From assembly GCF_001545035.1 (NCBI RefSeq), contig NZ_FCOJ02000041.1:1-64000 (forward strand): a stretch of DNA of 64,000 nucleotides, written 5' to 3'. This document shows, piece by piece, positions 56,972 to 64,000 of this stretch. The number at the start of each line of letters is the position of its first letter. Positions within the stretch are counted from its first letter, which is position 1. The DNA is from Caballeronia glebae. Lineage in GTDB: Bacteria > Pseudomonadota > Gammaproteobacteria > Burkholderiales > Burkholderiaceae. The notes beneath the pieces were generated by a model that worked only from the letters and a program-made list of their open reading frames with translations, was not told the DNA's origin and did not search any database. The position numbers and the translations under genes are program-made.

Positions 56972-58132
56972 TCAATCTTCCGCGTTAAATCCCAGTCCGC
57001 TCGCGCCAAGCCGCGTCAGTTCCGCTCCGCTCAAACCCCAATCCCGCAAGGCATTGCGCCCGCCTTCGCCGCGCTGCGGCGCGGGACGCGAGATTGCCGA
57101 GGGCGTCGCGGAAAAGCGCGGCGCGGGCGCGGGCTGCACGACGCCATCGAACTCGACAAAACTCCCGCGCGCCCGATGATGCGCATGCTCCGGCGCCTCC
57201 GAAAACCCGAGCACCGGCGCCACGCACGCATCGCTGCCGTCGAACGCGCGGCACCATTCATCGCGCGTGCGTTCGGCAAACGCCGCCGCGAACCGCGCCT
57301 TCAGCACCGGCCATCCGGCGCGATCGTGCTGCGCGGGCAAATTTGCGTTGGCGAGTCCGAGCTTCTGCAGCAATTCCGCGTAGAAGCGCGCCTCCACCGC
57401 ACCGACGGACATGTAATGCCCGTCGCGCGTGCGATAGCTGTCGTACCACGGCGTGCCGCCATCGAGCAGATTGCTCTCGCGCGTCTCGCGCCAGTTGCCC
57501 GACGCGATCAAACCCCAGAAGATCGTGCCGAGTTGCGCCACGCCTTCGATCATCGCGGCATCGACCACCTGGCCCGCGCCGCCGCGCTGCACGTTGAAAA
57601 GCGCCGCCACCACGCCGAGCGCGAGCAGCATGCCGCCACCGCCATAATCGCCGACGAGGTTGAGCGGCGGCACCGGCGCCTCGCCCGCGCGACCGATTCC
57701 CGACAGCACGCCCGACAACGCGATGTAGTTCAGATCGTGCCCCGCGCGTGGCGCGAGCGGACCGGTCTGCCCCCAGCCCGTCATGCGCCCGTACACGAGC
57801 TTCGGATTGCGCGCGAGCGCCGCGTCCGGACCGATGCCGAGACGCTCCATCGTGCCCGGACGAAATCCTTCGATGACGACATCCGCCTTCGACATCAGCT
57901 CCAGCGCGGCATCGGCCGAATCGCGCTCTTTCAGATCGAGCGTGACCGAGCGCCGCCCGCGCCCCGTCAGATTCTTGTGCTTGCCGCCGATCTTCGGACC
58001 GAGGTCGCCGGGCGCGACGGGCCGATCGACGCGCAGCACGTCCGCGCCCATGTCGGCGAGCAACATGCCACCGAACGGCGCGGGACCGATCGCCTCGAAC
58101 TCCAGAACGCGAACTCCGCTCAATACGCCCAT
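56972..58132 (-). CDS. CaiB/BaiF family protein, alpha-methylacyl-CoA racemase-like
   Basis: The 386-residue protein has the family start VLEFEAIGPAPFGGMLLADMGADVLRVDRP and KHKNLTGRGRRSVTLDLKERD. The residues expected for the racemase branch are present: His in RAGHDLNYIALSG, Asp in NLVGDYGGGG and Glu in SVGAVEARFYAELL. It therefore probably epimerises a 2-methylacyl-CoA rather than transferring CoA. That would complement the branched or bulky acyl-CoA pathway encoded just to the left, although transcription is separate. GGAGAC precedes the chosen ATG; the longer frame is unlikely. The C-terminus includes an Arg/Pro-rich stretch. Confidence 0.85.
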   Translation of the reverse strand: MGVLSGVRVLEFEAIGPAPFGGMLLADMGADVLRVDRPVAPGDLGPKIGGKHKNLTGRGRRSVTLDLKERDSADAALELMSKADVVIEGFRPGTMERLGIGPDAALARNPKLVYGRMTGWGQTGPLAPRAGHDLNYIALSGVLSGIGRAGEAPVPPLNLVGDYGGGGMLLALGVVAALFNVQRGGAGQVVDAAMIEGVAQLGTIFWGLIASGNWRETRESNLLDGGTPWYDSYRTRDGHYMSVGAVEARFYAELLQKLGLANANLPAQHDRAGWPVLKARFAAAFAERTRDEWCRAFDGSDACVAPVLGFSEAPEHAHHRARGSFVEFDGVVQPAPAPRFSATPSAISRPAPQRGEGGRNALRDWGLSGAELTRLGASGLGFNAED

Positions 58133-58279
58133 GATTGCCGTCTCCGGTTTAAGAAAGTTATCCGATCCCGCCAGTAAGCCAGAAGCGCGCACGCGCTACC
58201 CCACTCGCTTCGGGTGGATCGATTCGGGCCGATCCGTTATCCTGCGCTGACATCCATCCGCGCTGCGTAAGCGAACCCG

Positions 58280-59533
58280 ATGCTCACTCTTTCCCCACGC
58301 GACGCCGCGATGCTCAACGGCGATTTCGGCGATGGCCTCGCGCTTGCGATGCGCATCGTCGCGGCGACGGCGCGCGTCATGAACGCGAATGCGCTCATCG
58401 ATATCTCGTGCGCGCATATCGACGGCTGTCTCTATCACGGCGCGGCGAGCCTCGATTTCGTCGAGCGCTTCGTCGCGAGCGGCGCGAAGGTCGCCGTGCC
58501 GACCACGCTCAATGTCGGCTCGCTCGATCTCATTCACCCGGAGCTTTTTCGCGGCGACGCCGGTATCGCGAGCGCGGGAAAACGGCTCATGCAGGCGCAT
58601 ATCGAACTCGGCTGCGAGGCGAGCTTCACATGCGCGCCTTATCAGTTGAAGCATCGTCCGAAGCTCGGCGATCAGATCGCGTGGGCCGAATCGAATGCGA
58701 TCGTCTTCGCGAACTCCGTGCTCGGCGCGCGCACGAGCCGTTACGGCGATTTCCTCGATCTCGCCGCCGCGATCACCGCCCGCGTGCCGAACGCGGGCCT
58801 GCACGTCACGGCCAATCGCGCGGCGCGCATCGTGATCGACGCGCCCGATCTGCGCGGGTCGCCGCATCGCGATGCCGATTTCGCCGCGCTCGGCTTTCTG
58901 CTCGGGAGCGTTGCCGGCGCGACGGTCGCCGCCCTCACCGGCCTGCCCGGCGACACCACCGAGGACGAGTTGAAAGCGCTCGGCGCGGCGGCGGCATCGA
59001 GCGGATCGGTCGCGCTGTTTCATGCGGTCGGCATCACGCCGGAAGCCGCGACGCTCGATGCCGCGCTGCAAGGCCACGCGCCCGAACGCACGATCGCGGT
59101 CAGCGCCGCCGATCTTCATGCCGTGCGCAAACGCTGGATGCACGCGTTGCCCGGCGATGCGCTCGCCGCCGTGAGCCTCGGCACGCCGCATTTTTCCGTC
59201 GATGAATTCCGCACGCTCGCCGCGCTCATCGAGCGACATGACGGCGCGCCGCGCTGCGATATCTATGTGAACACGAGCCGCTTCGTGCTTTGGCAACTCG
59301 AAGAGGAAGGCATCGCGCGCAAGCTGGCCGCGCGCGGGGTGCAGATCGTCGTCGATACCTGCACGTACATCACGCCGGTGATGAAGCAGGTGAGCGGCCT
59401 CGTGATGACCAACTCGGGCAAATGGGCGCACTACGCGCCGGCGAATATCGGCGTGACGGTCGCATTCGGCAGCATGAGCGAATGCGTGCGATCGGCGTTC
59501 GAAGGAAAGGTGTGCATCGATGAACACGTTTGA
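58280..59533 (+). CDS. aconitase X large subunit (cis-3-hydroxy-L-proline dehydratase type)
   Basis: The 417-residue AcnX catalytic chain has AAMLNGDFGDGLALAMRIV, LIDISCAHIDGCLYHGAASLDF, VAVPTTLNVGSLDLIHPE and CEASFTCAPYQ. CTYITPVMKQVSGLVMTNSGKWAHYAPANIG closes it, with conserved Cys and Ser-Gly-Lys region. In two-gene form this family dehydrates cis-3-hydroxy-L-proline to 1-pyrroline-2-carboxylate. The small subunit gene follows with a 14-base overlap. The neighbouring convergent operon encodes 4-hydroxyproline breakdown, fitting this role. The ribosome site is weak. Confidence 0.88.
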   Translation: MLTLSPRDAAMLNGDFGDGLALAMRIVAATARVMNANALIDISCAHIDGCLYHGAASLDFVERFVASGAKVAVPTTLNVGSLDLIHPELFRGDAGIASAGKRLMQAHIELGCEASFTCAPYQLKHRPKLGDQIAWAESNAIVFANSVLGARTSRYGDFLDLAAAITARVPNAGLHVTANRAARIVIDAPDLRGSPHRDADFAALGFLLGSVAGATVAALTGLPGDTTEDELKALGAAAASSGSVALFHAVGITPEAATLDAALQGHAPERTIAVSAADLHAVRKRWMHALPGDALAAVSLGTPHFSVDEFRTLAALIERHDGAPRCDIYVNTSRFVLWQLEEEGIARKLAARGVQIVVDTCTYITPVMKQVSGLVMTNSGKWAHYAPANIGVTVAFGSMSECVRSAFEGKVCIDEHV

Positions 59534-59960
59534 GGCCATCACGCTCGTTCCCGGCCACGCGCGCGCGCCGGGCATCGCACTGCCGCCGCTCAGCTTCTGG
59601 GGCGGTTACGACGCCGGGCGCGGCGTGATCGTCGATGCCACGCATGCCGGCCACGGCCAAAGTCTCGCGTCGCGCATTCTCGTGATGCCGCGTGCGCGCG
59701 GATCGAGTTCGAGCAGCAGCGTGCTCGCCGAAGCGTTGCGCAACGGCACCGGGCCCGCGGGCATCGTGCTCACGGAGCGTGATCTGATTCTGTCGATAGG
59801 CGCGATCGTCGCGAACGAACTGTATGCGTCGAACGTGCCGGTCGTGATGGTCGATGAAGCGGCGTTCGCCCACATCGCCGCCGCCGATGCGCACATAGAA
59901 ATCGATGCGCCCGACGCGGCTTTTATGGCCCGCGTGCGCGTCAGCCCTGGCGCGCCATGA
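59520..59960 (+). CDS. aconitase X small subunit (DUF126 swivelling domain)
   Basis: The 146-residue chain forms the movable domain of the AcnX dehydratase. It shows LSFWGGYDAGRGVIVDATHAGHGQSLASRILVMPRARGSSSSSSVLAEAL, where the PRARGSSSSS loop is the hallmark of the family and supplies the catalytic-type Ser. GIVLTERDLILSIGAIVANEL and VPVVMVDEAAF follow. It overlaps the large subunit gene by 14 bases, so production is coupled. Its last 20 bases also overlap the end of the convergent GntR gene. Confidence 0.9.
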   Translation: MNTFEAITLVPGHARAPGIALPPLSFWGGYDAGRGVIVDATHAGHGQSLASRILVMPRARGSSSSSSVLAEALRNGTGPAGIVLTERDLILSIGAIVANELYASNVPVVMVDEAAFAHIAAADAHIEIDAPDAAFMARVRVSPGAP

Positions 59961-60642
59961 TCGTCTCGACCACCGAGATGATCTGCTGCCCCGCCGTCTT
60001 CACATGCTGTTCGAGCAGCTTCGCGCCGAGCTTCGCGTCGCGCTTTCTGCATGCATCGATCAGGCTCGTGTGCTCTTCGTGCGACTGCTCGCGGATTGGC
60101 ACCTGCACGACCTGAAAGCGGAAATAGCGGTCGCTGCGATCGTGCAGCACGCGCAACATCTGCAACGTGATGTCGCGCCGCGCCGGCACATAAAGCGTTT
60201 CGTGCAGACGCCAGTTCAGTTGGCCCCAGACACCCGAATCCGCGTGATCCATTTCGCTGACGAGCTTTTCGGCCTTCGCAATTTCGGCATCGGTGATATG
60301 CGGAATCGCCTGCGAGAAGAGCCACGGCTCCAGACGTAGGCGGATTTCGAACGTCTCCTGCACTTCCTCTATCGATAACTCCGCGACATACGCGCCCTTG
60401 TGCGGCACTTTCGTCAGCAAGCCTTCGCCCGTGAGCCGCGTAATCGCCTCGCGAATCGGCACGCGGCTCACGCCGAGTTCGTCGGCGAGCGCTTCCTGGC
60501 GCAGCACTTCGCCGGGCGCGAGATCGCCCGAGAGAATGCGCTGCCGGATCGCGGTGGTGACGAGTTCGACCGTCGTCGTGCGCACGATCCTGTGCGCGGA
60601 GTCGCTCTCTGTTCGAACGGGTTTGGTGGCGACCGGCGGCAT
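59941..60642 (-). CDS. GntR family regulator, FadR subgroup (FCD domain)
   Basis: The 233-residue regulator has a winged helix (residues 20-85: LVTTAIRQRILSGDLAPGEVLRQEALADELGVSRVPIREAITRL in segments). The all-helical FCD ligand domain follows, with likely metal-binding His residues in LNWRLHETLY, SHEEHTSLIDACRKRD and LLEQHVKTA. Such members sense small carboxylates. It is the last gene of the hydroxyproline operon (48 bases after the amidohydrolase stop) and is convergent, with a 20-base overlap, on the AcnX small subunit. It probably regulates both units. The start at MPPVATK is preferred over one 14 codons upstream. Confidence 0.88.
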   Translation of the reverse strand: MPPVATKPVRTESDSAHRIVRTTTVELVTTAIRQRILSGDLAPGEVLRQEALADELGVSRVPIREAITRLTGEGLLTKVPHKGAYVAELSIEEVQETFEIRLRLEPWLFSQAIPHITDAEIAKAEKLVSEMDHADSGVWGQLNWRLHETLYVPARRDITLQMLRVLHDRSDRYFRFQVVQVPIREQSHEEHTSLIDACRKRDAKLGAKLLEQHVKTAGQQIISVVETIMARQG

Positions 60643-60690
60643 AGTCTTATCGTGCTTGGGCGTGAAGTTGCGGCATCGTAGCATGCAGCG

Positions 60691-61926
60691 TCACAGCAGC
60701 TTCTCGCGTACCCACGCGCCGTTTTTCATCACGCCCGCGATGCGCTCGCCCTGCCCTGTCAGCACACGAATATCCTTCAATGGATCGCCATCGACGACGA
60801 GCAGATCCGCATACGCGCCCGCCGCGACGACGCCGAGCCTGCCCTTCATGTTGACGATTTCCGCGCCGATAGCCGTCGCCTGACGAATGGCCTCGAACGC
60901 GCCGACGATATCCGCGCGTATCGACAACTCGTCGCTCTGATACTGATGCATGTCGCCGAGAAGATCGCTGCCGAGGCCGATCTTCACGCCGCGTTCGTGC
61001 AGCATCGCGAGCGCTTCGAGGCCGCGCTTGCGCACCGATTCGTTCTTGTCGAGCGTGTCTTTCGCGAGGCCCATCTGCGCGCCGACTTTCGACATCGCGT
61101 CGTAGGTGACGAGTGTCGGCACCGCGTATGCGCCGTGCTCGGCCATCACGCGGGCCGCTTCTTCATCGATGAGATTGCCGTGCTCGATCGTGCGCACGCC
61201 GAGCTTCACGACGCGCGAAATCGCCTTCGCGGTGTACGCATGCGCCATCACATACGTCTGATGCGATTCCGCCTCTTCGACGGCCGCCTTCACTTCATCG
61301 ACGGAGAATTGCAGATTGCCGATCGGATCGGTCGGCGAAGCCACGCCGCCCGACGCCATGATCTTGATGTGATTCGCGCCTGCGCGCATTTCCTCGCGCA
61401 CGGCCTTGCGCATTTCGTCGACGCCGTCCACCACGCGCCCGATCGCGCCCATGTTGCGATTGCATCCGCACGGGTCGGGATCGGAGTTATCGAAGCGCTC
61501 GCGGAAATCGCCGTGGCCGCCGGTTTGTGACAGCGCCTTGCCCGCGACGAACAGGCGCGGCCCCGCGATCACGCCGTCTTCGATCGCGCGCGACAGCGCG
61601 TAGTCGGCGCCGCCCGCGTCGCGCACGGTCGTGAAGCCGCGCTCCAGCATGCCCGCGAGAATCGGCACGGCGCGCAGCACGGCGAACGTGTTCGGCAGAC
61701 GGCTGTTGTTGCCCAGATGCGCCACCGACGCGATGACATGCACATGGCAGTCGATCATGCCGGGCATCACCGTCTTGCCGCCGACATCGATCACTTGCGC
61801 GCCGCTCGCCTCCACCGGCTCGCGCGTGACTTCGCGGATCGTGTCGCCGTCGATCACGATCGAGTAGCGGCCGTCGTCGCGCTCGTGGTCGGCATCGAGC
61901 ACGCGGGCGTTCTTCAGAATCAACAT
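60691..61926 (-). CDS. metal-dependent amidohydrolase, prolidase-like
   Basis: The 411-residue TIM-barrel hydrolase has the HxH metal motif in PGMIDCHVHVIAS, a carboxylated-Lys candidate in GANHIKIMASGGV, metal His in YVMAHAYTAKAI and GVRTIEHGNLI, and the catalytic Asp in KIGLGSDLLGDMH. The closing GVVAAGAYADLLVVDGDPLKD is typical of the group. By pattern it belongs to the Xaa-Pro/Xaa-Arg dipeptidase branch of the amidohydrolases. In this operon it may release hydroxyproline from collagen-type dipeptides. GGGAGAA precedes the ATG; it follows the epimerase gene by 14 bases. Confidence 0.85.
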   Translation of the reverse strand: MLILKNARVLDADHERDDGRYSIVIDGDTIREVTREPVEASGAQVIDVGGKTVMPGMIDCHVHVIASVAHLGNNSRLPNTFAVLRAVPILAGMLERGFTTVRDAGGADYALSRAIEDGVIAGPRLFVAGKALSQTGGHGDFRERFDNSDPDPCGCNRNMGAIGRVVDGVDEMRKAVREEMRAGANHIKIMASGGVASPTDPIGNLQFSVDEVKAAVEEAESHQTYVMAHAYTAKAISRVVKLGVRTIEHGNLIDEEAARVMAEHGAYAVPTLVTYDAMSKVGAQMGLAKDTLDKNESVRKRGLEALAMLHERGVKIGLGSDLLGDMHQYQSDELSIRADIVGAFEAIRQATAIGAEIVNMKGRLGVVAAGAYADLLVVDGDPLKDIRVLTGQGERIAGVMKNGAWVREKLL

Positions 61927-61940
61927 GGCGTTTTCTCCCT

Positions 61941-62939
61941 TTATTTCAGCAGGAATCCGTGCGCAAGCGGATCGCGGTCATCGACGAAAATCGTGTTGTG
62001 GCCGGTCACGCGCGCCCATCCTTCGATGGCCGGAACGATCGCATCGTATTCGCCGACGCGCGCCGCTTCCATCGGCACGCCTTCGAACAAGGTGCCGATG
62101 ATGCTCTCATGCACGAAGCGCTCGCCGAGCTTCAATTGTCCTTTCGCCACGCGCTGCGCCATGCGCGCCGACGTGCCCGTGCCGCACGGCGAGCGGTCGA
62201 TGGCCTTGTCGCCGTAGAACACCGCGTTGCGCGCGCTCGCGCCTTCGACCGTTGGCTCGCCGGTCCACATTACGTGACCGAGACCGCGTATCGCGTCGTT
62301 TTCCGGATGCACGAACGCGTATTTCTCGTTCGCCTTCTGACGCAGCACCGGGCTCAGGCGCTGAATGTCGGACGGCTTCAGCGCGTGCAGGCCTTCATAG
62401 TTGCGCTGCGGCTCGACGATGGCGTAGAAGTTGCCGCCATACGCGACATCGAAACGAATTTCGCCCAAGCCTTCGACCTCGACGGACAAGTCCCGCGAAT
62501 GCAGAAACGAAGGCACGTTCACGAGCTGCACCGAATCGACATGTTCGCCGTTCATCCGGTAACGCGCGATCACGAGACCGGCGGGTGTATCGAGCCGCAG
62601 CACGCCCGGCTCGCGCGGGCGCACGAGTCCGTGTTCGATGGCCGTCGTCACCGTGCCGATGGTGCCGTGCCCGCACATCGGCAGACATCCGCTCACTTCG
62701 ATGAAGAGAATCGCCAGATCGCAATCGGGACGCGTCGGCGGATAAAGAATGCTGCCGGACATCACTTCGTGGCCGCGCGGCTCGAACATGAGCGCGGTGC
62801 GTATCCAGTCGAACTCGCGCAGGAAATGCGCGCGCCGTTCGATCATGTTCGCGCCTTCGAGCGGCGGCGCGCCGCCCGCGACGACGCGCACCGGATTGCC
62901 GCACGTGTGTCCGTCGATGCAGAAGAACGTGGACTTCAT
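61941..62939 (-). CDS. 4-hydroxyproline 2-epimerase
   Basis: The 332-residue proline-racemase-family enzyme converts trans-4-hydroxy-L-proline to cis-4-hydroxy-D-proline. Both catalytic cysteines are present: GCLPMCGHGTIGTVTTAIE and DRSPCGTGTSARMAQR. That points to an epimerase rather than a trans-3-hydroxyproline dehydratase, which lacks the second. FFCIDGHTCGNPVRVV at the start and LYPPTRPDCDLAILFIE are typical. The ATG overlaps the stop of the DapA-like gene (ATGA). It is the third known gene from the left edge of this catabolic operon. Confidence 0.94.
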   Translation of the reverse strand: MKSTFFCIDGHTCGNPVRVVAGGAPPLEGANMIERRAHFLREFDWIRTALMFEPRGHEVMSGSILYPPTRPDCDLAILFIEVSGCLPMCGHGTIGTVTTAIEHGLVRPREPGVLRLDTPAGLVIARYRMNGEHVDSVQLVNVPSFLHSRDLSVEVEGLGEIRFDVAYGGNFYAIVEPQRNYEGLHALKPSDIQRLSPVLRQKANEKYAFVHPENDAIRGLGHVMWTGEPTVEGASARNAVFYGDKAIDRSPCGTGTSARMAQRVAKGQLKLGERFVHESIIGTLFEGVPMEAARVGEYDAIVPAIEGWARVTGHNTIFVDDRDPLAHGFLLK

Positions 62940-63838
62940 CGCGAAAGCGCCCGCACGCCGGCAATCGCCTTCTCGACGATCTCGATGGTCCGCTGCCGCT
63001 CCGCGCCTTCGAGCGGCAGGCGCGGCGCCTTCACGTACTCCGGATAACCCGCCGTGATGTTTTCCGCGAGCTTGATGTACTGCACGAGCTTCACGTGCGT
63101 GTCGAGATGAAAGAGATCGATCAGCGCGCGATAGAGCGCGCGCGCCTTGTCGTATTCGCCGTTCACCGCGTAATTCAGCAAGTCGACGGATTCCTTCGGC
63201 ATCGCGTTGGCCATGCCTGAAACCCAGCCTTTCACGCCGAGCGCGACGGATTCCACGATCAGATCGTCGACGCCGCAGAACACGACGAAGCGGTCGCCGA
63301 AACGCGCGTAGAGATCGGTGACGCGCGTCGTGTCGTAGGTCTCTTCCTTGATCGCGACGACGTTCGGTTCGTCGGCCAGTTGCGCGAGCAGATCGGGACG
63401 CAGATCGACACCATAGCCGCGCGGATTGTTGTAGAGCATCAGACCGAGCTTCGTCGAGCGCGCGATCGTCCGATAGTATTCGACCGTCTCGCGATCGTCA
63501 GAGCGATACGTGAGGCCCGGAAACACCATCAGTCCTTGCACGCCGATCGCTTCCGCGTCCTTCGCGAATTGCATCGCGTTGGCCGTGTTCAGTTCCGCGA
63601 GACCGGAGATGACGGGCACGCGCCCATTCACCGTTTCGACCGCGATTTTCAGCACCGTGCGCTTTTCTTCGGGCGTGAGCTGCGCGTTCTCGCCGACCAT
63701 GCCCATCATCACGACGCCGCCGACGCCATTGTCGATGAGACGGTTCAGACCGCTCACGATGGCGTCGCGATCCAGCGAGCCGTCCTGTTTGAGTTTCGTC
63801 GTGACCGCGGGGAATACGCCTTTCCAGTTCACTTGCAT
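62936..63838 (-). CDS. DapA family protein, probable 1-pyrroline-4-hydroxy-2-carboxylate deaminase
   Basis: The 300-residue TIM-barrel aldolase-type enzyme has the Schiff-base Lys in VVAIKEETYDTTRV, the Tyr in LMLYNNPRGYGVDL, and GGVVMMGMVGENAQLTPEEKR in place of the dihydrodipicolinate synthase GTTGE motif. In hydroxyproline loci such proteins deaminate 1-pyrroline-4-hydroxy-2-carboxylate to 2-oxoglutarate semialdehyde. Its position directly after the oxidase and coupled to the epimerase supports this. GGAGGAG precedes the ATG. The enzyme for the next step (2-oxoglutarate semialdehyde dehydrogenase) is not in view. Confidence 0.9.
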   Translation of the reverse strand: MQVNWKGVFPAVTTKLKQDGSLDRDAIVSGLNRLIDNGVGGVVMMGMVGENAQLTPEEKRTVLKIAVETVNGRVPVISGLAELNTANAMQFAKDAEAIGVQGLMVFPGLTYRSDDRETVEYYRTIARSTKLGLMLYNNPRGYGVDLRPDLLAQLADEPNVVAIKEETYDTTRVTDLYARFGDRFVVFCGVDDLIVESVALGVKGWVSGMANAMPKESVDLLNYAVNGEYDKARALYRALIDLFHLDTHVKLVQYIKLAENITAGYPEYVKAPRLPLEGAERQRTIEIVEKAIAGVRALSR

Positions 63839-63853
63839 GGTTGCTCCTCCAGT

Positions 63854-64000
63854 TTAGAAACGTTCGATCGAGTACGGCGTGAGCGGCACGCGCGGCGTGC
63901 GGCCGGCGAGCACATCGGCGACGAGCGCGGCGGTCGTCGCCGATTGCGTGAGGCCGAGATGCCCGTGTCCGAATGCGTAGACGACCGACGGCACGCGCGC
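63854..64000 (-). CDS. D-hydroxyproline dehydrogenase-like FAD oxidoreductase (C-terminal part)
   Basis: Only the last 48 codons are inside the window. They read VPSVVYAFGHGHLGLTQSAT, then TAALVADVLAGRTPRVPLTPYSIERF. This is the C-terminal flavin-binding end of DadA-like D-amino acid dehydrogenases. In this operon it should oxidise cis-4-hydroxy-D-proline to 1-pyrroline-4-hydroxy-2-carboxylate. The stop is 15 bases before the DapA-like start, so it is upstream in the same operon. The gene continues beyond the right edge. Confidence 0.85.
   Translation of the reverse strand, partial: ARVPSVVYAFGHGHLGLTQSATTAALVADVLAGRTPRVPLTPYSIERF

Overview
The window looks like a chromosomal segment of a high-GC Burkholderiaceae bacterium, most like Paraburkholderia or Caballeronia. 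The evidence is the GC-rich codon use, a Burkholderia-type porin, an AroP/TyrB pair, a KatG, and many closely packed catabolic operons with LysR, GntR, MerR and LuxR regulators. This assignment is inferred from gene content and protein style. I see no rRNA, tRNA, CRISPR array, intact insertion sequence or prophage.

Layout. 0-2 kb is a low-quality edge with a decayed type I secretion ATPase fragment, a SnoaL-like protein, a second degenerate stretch and a 44-residue small protein. 2-9.5 kb carries a membrane PQQ dehydrogenase, several small unknown proteins, and the aromatic aminotransferase next to the aromatic permease. 9.5-12.6 kb has a type II dehydroquinase, a Gfo/Idh/MocA oxidoreductase and an MHS-family transporter, plausibly a quinate/shikimate-type utilisation unit. 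13-18.8 kb is a c-di-GMP region: a diguanylate cyclase converges on a four-gene operon (DUF3034 protein, secreted truncated haemoglobin, cupredoxin-like protein, GGDEF-EAL protein). 19.1-22.4 kb encodes a receiver-only protein, a PAS histidine kinase and a FixJ-type regulator. 22.5-30.7 kb is a mixed stretch: MFS pumps, LysR, pssA, a MerR-MFS pair with a clear operator, a cytochrome c, RidA, a PEP-mutase-family enzyme and a multi-pass membrane protein. 30.8-40.5 kb has katG with a clear terminator, a Fae homologue, an MFS transporter, a GntR/TauD-like dioxygenase/aldehyde dehydrogenase unit, a BON-domain protein and a porin. A large MalT-like LuxR regulator follows.

43.7-55.6 kb is the most striking block: two divergent six-gene operons encoding an acyl-CoA synthetase, four acyl-CoA dehydrogenases (two of them coupled), three MaoC-type proteins (two adjacent), two SDRs, an SCP2-type thiolase and a citryl-CoA-lyase-like protein. 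Together they look like a beta-oxidation-like route for a bulky or aromatic acid. The inventory resembles steroid side-chain degradation modules but has no steroid ring genes.

55.7-56.9 kb is an AT-richer island with a lone glycosyltransferase. 57-58.1 kb is a CaiB/BaiF protein with racemase-like residues. 58.3-64 kb is a hydroxyproline catabolic locus. Aconitase X large and small subunits (cis-3-hydroxyproline dehydratase type) converge on an operon encoding a DadA-like oxidase (cut by the window edge), a DapA-like deaminase, 4-hydroxyproline epimerase, a prolidase-like amidohydrolase and a FadR-type GntR regulator.

Starts were chosen from Shine-Dalgarno sequences and family length. All functions are from reading sequence motifs by eye; no database search was run.
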